A stretch of DNA of 64,000 nt from Spartobacteria bacterium (lineage in GTDB: Bacteria > Verrucomicrobiota > Verrucomicrobiia > Chthoniobacterales > UBA10450), in NCBI GenBank assembly GCA_003167555.1, contig PMSN01000006.1, positions 1 to 64,000 on the forward strand, in the 5' to 3' direction. Under the pieces are notes generated by a model, which saw only the letters and a program-made list of their open reading frames with translations, was not told the origin of the DNA and did not search any database. A program made the translations under genes and the position numbers. Of this stretch, positions 59,283 through 64,000 are shown in pieces. Every line of letters begins with the position of its first letter. Position 1 is the first letter of the stretch.

Positions 59283-59660
59283 TTAGATGGTTGGCGCGCA
59301 TTCGTCGAGAGATGTTCCCCAGCCATCGAACAGTGCAGCGTGCTCCGCTGCAACGCGGACAAAACGCTCAACCTGCTCTTCGCTTGTGAAGTGCGATACG
59401 CTCGACGTGAGAGCGCCCTGAATCGTCCAAGGATGGCTACCAGCGTCGTCTGCCTGAGAAATGGAAATATTGCAGATGCCGTGAGACTGTAATACGGCGG
59501 ACAAAGCGATCGCAGCATCTTCGGAGGCAGTGTGGAAGAAACAATCAATCGTTCGCTCACGCTCAAGGCTCGCACCGTGGGTGGAGATATTTTCCACGAG
59601 CTTAACATTGCGCGCATGGTGCGCGGCGATGTCTTCCGAGATAACGCGAGGCTTCACCAT
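59283..59660 (-). CDS. Integron cassette gene 1: RraB-like protein (RNase E inhibitor family)
   Basis: This 125-residue protein matches the ribonuclease E inhibitor RraB/DUF1260 family. The core is RERTIDCFFHTASEDAAIALSAVLQSHG, and the end AEHAALFDGWGTSLDE contains the typical 'a..h.G.yDGWGt' motif. It starts at ATG inside GTTAGATGGTG, directly at a cassette junction, and its stop TAA lies within the next core site ATCTAAC. Such anchoring is characteristic of integron cassettes. It may modulate RNA decay, but no native partner can be assigned. Confidence 0.8.
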   Translation of the reverse strand: MVKPRVISEDIAAHHARNVKLVENISTHGASLERERTIDCFFHTASEDAAIALSAVLQSHGICNISISQADDAGSHPWTIQGALTSSVSHFTSEEQVERFVRVAAEHAALFDGWGTSLDECAPTI

Positions 59661-59685
59661 CTAACGCTCGATGGAGGGGTTAGAT
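59659..59685 (-). other. Minimal attC-like junction (27 bp)
   Basis: On the minus strand the site reads ATCTAAC-(13 bases)-GTTAGAT, with both core sites intact (RYYYAAC and GTTRRRY), but the folded central arms of a normal attC are missing. The 13-base centre (CCCTCCATCGAGC) matches part of the arm sequence of the two long attC sites. It is probably an internally deleted attC. Confidence 0.65.
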
Positions 59686-60276
59686 GTCGCTTTCACGTAG
59701 GGTGATGCGGTAGCGCAGAGCCGGTGTACTTCCGTACGCCGCTGGCCGAATGAACTGTTCGACGAGGACTCCGCCGTTGCGCTCGACCACGCGGCGCGAT
59801 GCGATGTTGTCCGGGTCTGTGGTGATCTCGACATATTCGAGCTCTTCGGCTCGAACCCCCTGGAGCAGCTGACGTAACGCCTCGGTAGCGTAGCCGAGAC
59901 CCTGCTTCCAAGGTACGACTGCATAACCGATGTGACCAAGCACATGGGGCGGCAGCGCACTGGTTCCCACTTGCCACCGAAAGCCGATGGAGCCGCAAAG
60001 CTCGCCGTCCCATAGCCAGCGGCGATAGCTCGGGAGGCGGGGCACTTGCGAACCGTCCGGGAGCGTGAGGACTTCGCCATTCGGCGTGCGAGCGACGAGC
60101 CCCGAAAGGAACCCTTCGGGATTGGCGGCGATAGCCTCCAGCTGTTCTCGAGCCGCCTCCGCTCCGCGCATGTGGTCTGGCGACCAACCTCGCTCCAACG
60201 CCGAGACGTAGCTGGACAGGTATTCCATCGAAGGCCACACAAGCCTGACGCCACTGGGTTCGAGGATTGGCGGCAT
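59680..60276 (-). CDS. Integron cassette gene 2: GNAT family N-acetyltransferase
   Basis: This 198-residue acetyltransferase starts at ATG 60276, which is part of the core site GTTAGATG. The acetyl-CoA loop is in PWKQGLGYATEALRQLL (QGLGYA). The YAVVPWKQGLGYATEAL and ITTDPDNIASRRVVERNGGV blocks match the RimJ/RimL-like GNAT group ('n..S.rv.ek.G'). The substrate may be an aminoglycoside, an antibiotic, a peptide or protein N-terminus. The gene ends at the 27-bp junction. Confidence 0.85.
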   Translation of the reverse strand: MPPILEPSGVRLVWPSMEYLSSYVSALERGWSPDHMRGAEAAREQLEAIAANPEGFLSGLVARTPNGEVLTLPDGSQVPRLPSYRRWLWDGELCGSIGFRWQVGTSALPPHVLGHIGYAVVPWKQGLGYATEALRQLLQGVRAEELEYVEITTDPDNIASRRVVERNGGVLVEQFIRPAAYGSTPALRYRITLRESDI

Positions 60277-60397
60277 CTAACGAGAATAAGATGAGCGACC
60301 GCTGGCGAGAGCGAGCTTTTTCGCAGGTTTAGATGTCGAAGTCATCTCAAAATGGATATCACAACGGCGAGCGGTTCGCTCCATCGCATGGTTAGGC
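60275..60397 (-). other. attC recombination site, 123 bp
   Basis: On the minus strand it begins GCCTAAC (R'', plus GTTAGGC at 60391-60397) and ends GTTAGAT (plus ATCTAAC at 60275-60281). Inside, the arms pair imperfectly: GATGAGCGACCGCTGGCGAG near one end and GGCGAGCGGTTCGCTCCATC near the other. The length is in the range of Vibrio VCR attC sites. The following cassette gene starts within the core. Confidence 0.85.
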
Positions 60398-60437
60398 TTT
60401 TGTGTTTTCACTGTGCGCGAGAAGCGAGATCGGAGCT

Positions 60438-60869
60438 TTACGACATCCAATCTTTTATGTTGTCGAGCTTTAGGGTTGCTTTGCGGCGACCTATCAGGCC
60501 GTTAATCCGCTGCACCACGGTAGCCGGTGGTAGACGGAGGCGGCGAGCATCATCGATAAACCAATCAACGAGACAAGATTTTGGGAGCAGCGTCAGTCTC
60601 TGTTCGAGCGAGGCGAGGTCGAGTCCAGCTGTGCGACGCGCGTCGAACGTCTCGAGAAAGGCATTTCGGCCACCACCAAGTTCGCGATCCCGTACGAGTG
60701 CGAAGCGAAAAGACCCGTCAACAATCGCCCAGGAGAATAGTACATACATCGGCCTTAGATCGTGCGTTACGGGAAGATCGGCCCACGAACGATCGTCCGT
60801 CGACGCAGCGCAGCCGGCGGTAAGCACGACTAAGACGGTCAACATCGCGATGGTGGACGTGCGAATCAT
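60438..60869 (-). CDS. Integron cassette gene 3: hypothetical lipoprotein
   Basis: This 143-residue protein has a lipoprotein signal ending in the lipobox LTAGC (Cys20). The mature part is DRSWADLPVTHDLRPMYVLFSWAIVDGSFRFALVRDRE and a helical C-terminus. No family is recognised. The start ATG at 60869 lies three bases after the GTTAGGC core (GTTAGGCTCATG), the position expected for a cassette gene. It is membrane-attached and has no obvious function. Confidence 0.7.
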   Translation of the reverse strand: MIRTSTIAMLTVLVVLTAGCAASTDDRSWADLPVTHDLRPMYVLFSWAIVDGSFRFALVRDRELGGGRNAFLETFDARRTAGLDLASLEQRLTLLPKSCLVDWFIDDARRLRLPPATVVQRINGLIGRRKATLKLDNIKDWMS

Positions 60870-60871
60870 GA

Positions 60872-60995
60872 GCCTAACGAGAACAAGATGAGCGACGACG
60901 GGCGAGAGAGCGCGTGGCGCGCAAGAAAAGGGAAGTAGCTACCATGAGCTTAAATCGGAAGGCTGCCCGTCGTTCGCTCCATCGCATGGTTAGAT
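60872..60995 (-). other. attC recombination site, 124 bp
   Basis: On the minus strand it begins ATCTAAC (plus GTTAGAT, 60989-60995) and ends GTTAGGC (plus GCCTAAC, 60872-60878). The arms GATGAGCGACGACGGGCGAG and GCCCGTCGTTCGCTCCATCG pair. It shares its outer 30 bases on each side with the 123-bp site, as is typical for a homogeneous chromosomal integron. Confidence 0.85.
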
Positions 60996-60999
60996 CGTT

Positions 61000-61464
61000 T
61001 CATCGCAGCGTCTTCGTGGCGTCTCGAATGAGCTTCTGCTGAATCTGGTCGAGCGCAATCGGGAGGTGCTGAAGCGTGTCGCGCGGCTTGTGCAGCGTGA
61101 TGGTAGCTTCGATGACACGCAGCGTGTCTAACGCGAGCATGATCGCGAACTCGTGATCTCTGCCTCGGGGCTGGATATGGAATACGATGTACGGTGGAAG
61201 AAGATCCCGGTCGTGATACCACGAACTGGATATCTCGAGCTTGTGCGGCTCCTCGAAAAAGGTGCCGAGTATCCCTACAAAGGTGATCCCGTGACGGCCA
61301 ATGCGGAGTCGAAGCGCCTTCGCGTCGAATTCTGCAGGCGCGTACTTGCTCGGCAGCCCGACGATGTGAGTGCCTTCGAGCTCGATCCGCGTATCCACAT
61401 GCGCTGACGCAGCCGTGTGGGACAAGATGAGTAGGGCGAAGCAGCTGAGAAGGCGTGCGCTCAC
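61000..61464 (-). CDS. Integron cassette gene 4: hypothetical secreted protein
   Basis: This 154-residue protein has a signal peptide (LLSCFALLILSHTAASAHV). The mature part is beta-rich: RIELEGTHIVGLPSKYAPAEFDAKALRLRIGRHGITFVGILGTFFEEP. Its GTG start comes just after the core site GTTAGAT (61466-61472). It is followed by the 124-bp attC. No function is known. Confidence 0.7.
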   Translation of the reverse strand: MSARLLSCFALLILSHTAASAHVDTRIELEGTHIVGLPSKYAPAEFDAKALRLRIGRHGITFVGILGTFFEEPHKLEISSSWYHDRDLLPPYIVFHIQPRGRDHEFAIMLALDTLRVIEATITLHKPRDTLQHLPIALDQIQQKLIRDATKTLR

Positions 61465-61465
61465 G

Positions 61466-61475
61466 ATCTAACGAG
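61466..61475 (-). other. Half attC (upstream end of the cassette array)
   Basis: The core GTTAGAT is preceded by TCTAATTCTC, as in the right parts of the other attC sites. No matching left core (plus GTTRRRY) is found within 300 bases upstream, and no integrase or attI is recognised. The array therefore ends here as a cluster of attC lacking integrase. Confidence 0.6.
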
Positions 61476-61562
61476 AATTAGACGAAAGTTCGTAATTAAA
61501 GGCGAACATTTTTTCGCCTATTTCGGGCATTCCCGCGAGCTCGCCGGGCCGTACATAAAATG

Positions 61563-61591
61563 AACGGCGGCTCCCCCAGAGAGCCGCCGTT
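61563..61591. terminator. Hairpin downstream of the FN3 fragment
   Basis: AACGGCGGCTC and GAGCCGCCGTT form a perfect 11-bp stem with a 7-base loop (CCCCAGA). A T-run is lacking. It probably ended the truncated fibronectin-III gene that lies upstream on the minus strand. Confidence 0.5.
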
Positions 61592-61634
61592 GCCCCGCGT
61601 TGCCGTCGGCGGCATGACAACCGCCGGGGCAAAT

Positions 61635-61815
61635 TCACGTCACCATGATCGAGGCGGGGTCGCTCCAGCCGCCCGTCTCTCCTTTGGTGCCGATCTTGCG
61701 TACGCGCACCCAGAGCGTCGCGCCGGGCGTCAACCCGCTCAGGTCGGCGCGGCCGCCGGTGAAGGAACCTTTGTAGCTCCAGTTCGCAAACGGCGGAGAA
61801 CTACGTGAGGCAATC
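61635..61815 (-). pseudogene. C-terminal fragment of a fibronectin type III protein
   Basis: The minus-strand frame reads NWSYKGSFTGGRADLSGLTPGATLWVRVRKIGTKGETGGWSDPASIMVT and stops at 61635. It is the last strands of an FN3 domain, but the upstream part of the gene is missing. A GTTAGGC core site at 61817-61823 stands exactly where the homology breaks, so integron recombination may have truncated the gene. Confidence 0.65.
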
Positions 61816-61865
61816 AGTTAGGCTAGTGCGCTGAATCTGAATAGATAGCGGGCGACCGCATTTTC

Positions 61866-62010
61866 TGGGGAGAGCGCGCGCCTCGCGTGCTGGTTGCGGC
61901 GCCCTCGCCGCAACGAACTTCGTCAGTTGGTAGGAGTGTCCGGCTCGGGAAGCGAAAAAGTCCGCGATGACGAGGGCGTCATCGCCAGCACGCGTGGCGC
62001 GCGCTCCCCA
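61866..62010. repeat. Long nested palindrome (145 bp)
   Basis: The outer arms 61866-61892 and 61985-62010 are near-complementary (TGGGGAGAGCGCGCGCC with GGCGCGCGCTCCCCA). Inside are two more hairpins, TTGCGGCG/CGCCGCAA and CGATGACG/CGTCATCG. The element fills the gap beside the small zinc-ribbon gene. Confidence 0.65.
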
Positions 62011-62025
62011 GACCTTCCGCATCGA

Positions 62026-62211
62026 CTAGAGATCTTGCCGCTGGGAGCATTTCCAGCAGGTCAACCATTTCCAATTGGAATCGGCGTAGTTCATCGCGCC
62101 GCACACGCCGCATACATACATCAGCCGCCTGGCGCGGCCGGCGACTTCAGGCACGTCGTTTTCCAGGCCGGCGCCGCCTGCTGGTGTCTTACCCTCGTTC
62201 TGCTCGCCCAT
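62026..62211 (-). CDS. Small zinc-ribbon protein
   Basis: This 61-residue protein has MYVCGVCGAMNYADSNWKWLTCWKCSQRQ near its end, giving two CxxC knuckles 18 residues apart. The N-terminal half is acidic and disordered. It is a close relative of the next gene upstream (62227-62433), with which it is in tandem, 15 bases apart. Its function is unknown. Confidence 0.65.
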   Translation of the reverse strand: MGEQNEGKTPAGGAGLENDVPEVAGRARRLMYVCGVCGAMNYADSNWKWLTCWKCSQRQDL

Positions 62212-62226
62212 GGTCGTTGGTGGGCG

Positions 62227-62433
62227 TCAGATAATCCCGCTCATCGCGCCGCACTTCCAACAGGTGAATGAGTTTTGATCTTCGGGAACGGAGCATTCGG
62301 CGCCGCAATTGTAGCAGGTGTAAATGATGGTCCGTTTTCGCCCCGCCACTTCCGTTTGCTGCTCGGCGGGGGGCACGCTCAGTCTCGGTTTGCCTTCGCC
62401 TTCCCATTTGGTCGTCGTTTTCTCGGTTGCCAT
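62227..62433 (-). CDS. Small zinc-ribbon protein, paralog
   Basis: This 68-residue protein starts at ATG 62433 (MATEKTTTKWEGEGKPRLSV); a longer frame to 62484 exists. The C-terminal half is TIIYTCYNCGAECSVPEDQNSFTCWKCGAMSGII, with two CxxC pairs. The 'TCWKC' knuckle is shared with the neighbour, so the two arose by tandem duplication. Both are divergent from hppD. Confidence 0.65.
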   Translation of the reverse strand: MATEKTTTKWEGEGKPRLSVPPAEQQTEVAGRKRTIIYTCYNCGAECSVPEDQNSFTCWKCGAMSGII

Positions 62434-62484
62434 ATTCGAATTCTCTTCTGTTTTTTCAGTGAGCCAGCGTGTTTCGGAAAACAC

Positions 62485-62717
62485 TGGACGTTGGTTTATT
62501 GCAAGTTCGACGAGTAAGATGCCACATCTTGCGTTCGGGAGACGAGCAGGATTTTTGCAAATTCGTTCTCTGATGATTCCGCGCGATGCTTGCAGTGGGC
62601 CGCGGTCGATTTATATTCGACCCACGGCGCGGCGCCGTTTCGACGATTGAACGGGAGATCGTTTGAAAGCCGGTCGCGGTGGGTTAACGTTGCTGCGTTC
62701 GAGAAAGCCAAATTCCT
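62485..62717. other. Divergent promoter region of hppD and the zinc-ribbon pair
   Basis: This is about 230 bases without a gene. I see no clear operator palindrome. The presumed promoters for both directions must lie here. Confidence 0.35.
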
Positions 62718-63851
62718 ATGGAAACAACCATCGCCGCTCCCAAACCCAGCTCGTCCGCTGAAACCGATTTCCTGCCGCTTCAGGGAACGGATTACGTGGA
62801 GTTTTACGTCGGCAATGCGAAACAGGCCGCGCATTTCTACAAGACCGCGTTCGGTTTCCAAAGTCTCGCGTATTCCGGGCCGGAGACCGGCATGAAAGAG
62901 AAAGCGAGTTACGTCATTCGCCAGAACAAATTGACCTTCGTTCTCACGACGCCGCTGCGGTCAAACAATCCGATTACGGAGCACATCCATAAACATGGCG
63001 ATGGCGTGAAGGTGCTGGCCTTGAAGGTGGAAGACGCCACCTCGGCTTGGGAAGAGACCACCAAGCGCGGCGGCAAGAGTTATCTCGAGCCGACGACTCT
63101 TACGGATGACGACGGCGAGGTAGTCATGAGCGGCATCCATACTTATGGCGATACCGTTCACCTATTTATCGAGCGCGGTAACTATCGCGGCGACTTTATG
63201 CCGGGCTTCCGCAAATGGGAATCTTTCTACAACCCGCCTGAGACCGGCCTTCTCTACGTGGACCATTGCGTGGGAAATGTCGGCTGGAACCAGATGAATC
63301 CCTGGGTGAAATTTTACGAGGAGGTAATGGGGTTCCGCAATATTCTTACCTTCGACGACAAGGACATCTCGACGGAATACTCGGCCTTGATGAGCAAGGT
63401 CATGAGCAACGGAAATGGTTTCGTGAAGTTTCCCATCAACGAGCCGGCCGAAGGCAAGAAGAAGTCGCAGGTGGAAGAGTATCTGGAGTTCTACAACGGC
63501 GAAGGCGTCCAGCACGTGGCGGTGGCAACGAACGATATCGTCAAGACGGTGACCGACCTGCAAAAGCGCGGCGTGGAATTCCTGAACATACCAGCGAGCT
63601 ATTACGCCACGGTGCTCGATCGAGTAGGCCATATCGACGAAGACCTCGAACCATTGCAGCGGTTGGGCATCCTGGTCGACCGGGATGAAGAGGGCTATTT
63701 GCTCCAAATCTTTTCCAAACCGGTGGAAGACCGGCCGACTCTCTTTTTCGAAATCATTCAGCGCAAGGGCGCGAAGAGTTTCGGCAAAGGTAATTTCAAA
63801 GCGCTTTTTGAAGCATTGGAGAAGGAGCAGGACGCTCGAGGCAATTTGTAA
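62718..63851 (+). CDS. hppD: 4-hydroxyphenylpyruvate dioxygenase
   Basis: This 377-residue Fe(II) enzyme converts 4-hydroxyphenylpyruvate to homogentisate in tyrosine degradation. It has two glyoxalase/vicinal-oxygen-chelate domains. Iron ligands are His in LYVDHCVGN, His in GVQHVAVATND and Glu in TLFFEIIQRKGAKSFGKGNF. ATG 62718 follows a short leader. It is followed 12 bases later by hmgA, the next pathway enzyme. Confidence 0.95.
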   Translation: METTIAAPKPSSSAETDFLPLQGTDYVEFYVGNAKQAAHFYKTAFGFQSLAYSGPETGMKEKASYVIRQNKLTFVLTTPLRSNNPITEHIHKHGDGVKVLALKVEDATSAWEETTKRGGKSYLEPTTLTDDDGEVVMSGIHTYGDTVHLFIERGNYRGDFMPGFRKWESFYNPPETGLLYVDHCVGNVGWNQMNPWVKFYEEVMGFRNILTFDDKDISTEYSALMSKVMSNGNGFVKFPINEPAEGKKKSQVEEYLEFYNGEGVQHVAVATNDIVKTVTDLQKRGVEFLNIPASYYATVLDRVGHIDEDLEPLQRLGILVDRDEEGYLLQIFSKPVEDRPTLFFEIIQRKGAKSFGKGNFKALFEALEKEQDARGNL

Positions 63852-63863
63852 GGGAGAATAGAC

Positions 63864-64000
63864 ATGCCGTATTATCAGAAGCTCGGTGAGATTCCGAAAA
63901 AGCATCATATCTGGTTTCATCGCAATGGGAGCGGGCCCTCCTACAAGAATGAGGGAATCGCTTACGAGCACGTCATTACGACGGAAGGCTTCAACGAAGC
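63864..64000 (+). CDS. hmgA: Homogentisate 1,2-dioxygenase, N-terminal part (cut by window end)
   Basis: The first 45 residues are visible: MPYYQKLGEIPKKHHIWFHR followed by NGSGPSYKNEGIAYEHVITTEGFNEA. This is the N-terminus of the bacterial HmgA family ('G..P.KrH...r'). It opens the homogentisate ring to maleylacetoacetate, following hppD. A GGGAG ribosome site lies before the ATG. Confidence 0.88.
   Translation, partial: MPYYQKLGEIPKKHHIWFHRNGSGPSYKNEGIAYEHVITTEGFNE

Noticed and set aside
61801-62022. Minus-strand 73-residue frame (MRKVWGARATRAGDD...)
   Set aside because: It is entirely made of the nested palindrome and ends over a GTTAGGC core; no family match.

Overview
The window is a GC-rich bacterial chromosome segment without phage genes, rRNA or CRISPR. 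The gene style suggests Verrucomicrobiota, probably the Spartobacteria/Chthoniobacterales side. Pointers are the secreted protein ending in tandem 'NISTRG...GDNVLIGG...RAIGPS' modules, a fibronectin-III fragment of the GETGGWSDPAS kind, an 800-residue MacB-like ADOP permease, a family of DUF4386 membrane proteins, and many short palindromic intergenic repeats. The phylum call is inference from these features; no marker gene is present.

Layout. 1-1.4 kb: end of a Cys/Pro-Thr-rich protein and a secreted protein. 1.8-8.5 kb: a GntR-controlled ABC transporter operon, a secreted protein, an ADOP permease, and a rhomboid-fold protein that lacks its catalytic serine. 8.5-18.1 kb: a PLP decarboxylase, then an array of five DUF4386 membrane proteins interleaved with three membrane-associated MDR oxidoreductases. 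18.2-23.6 kb: an active-type rhomboid, an MFS-like carrier, a DUF1059 protein and korAB (2-oxoacid:ferredoxin oxidoreductase). 23.6-25.0 kb: a 'mobile mystery' A/B (HTH + Fic) module sitting between korB and a second, nearly synonymous copy of the korB 3' end. 25-30 kb: a scrambled region with a metallothionein-like gene, a DapA-family aldolase, a large Cys-rich protein, shattered copies of the MFS gene, an orphan antitoxin and a 21-bp tandem repeat. 30-32.8 kb: a TetR-controlled membrane-protein operon (ABA4-like). 32.9-35.2 kb: a truncated IS3 transposase and small toxin/antitoxin-like genes.

35.3-55 kb is the housekeeping core: hutI, tig-clpP-clpX, cinA, a secreted repeat protein, an L,D-transpeptidase beside a lysozyme-like protein, FKBP, nadD-rsfS, nagZ, a C4 zinc-ribbon coiled-coil protein, ychF, tRNA-Pro, an aldo/keto reductase, an HDAC-family deacetylase and an Old Yellow Enzyme. 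Protein quality control (trigger factor, ClpXP, FKBP) and wall turnover are therefore clustered. 55-64 kb: a transglutaminase-like secreted protein; a complete 2.86-kb IS1595-family element with an 8-bp target duplication and three passenger genes; a four-gene integron cassette array with two VCR-length attC sites but no integrase; small zinc-ribbon proteins; and hppD-hmgA for tyrosine catabolism, with hmgA cut by the window end.

The strongest candidates for under-described biology are the integron cassette array with the passenger-carrying IS1595 inserted in its terminal attC, the Fic/HTH module with its regenerated korB end, and the DUF4386/membrane-MDR array.
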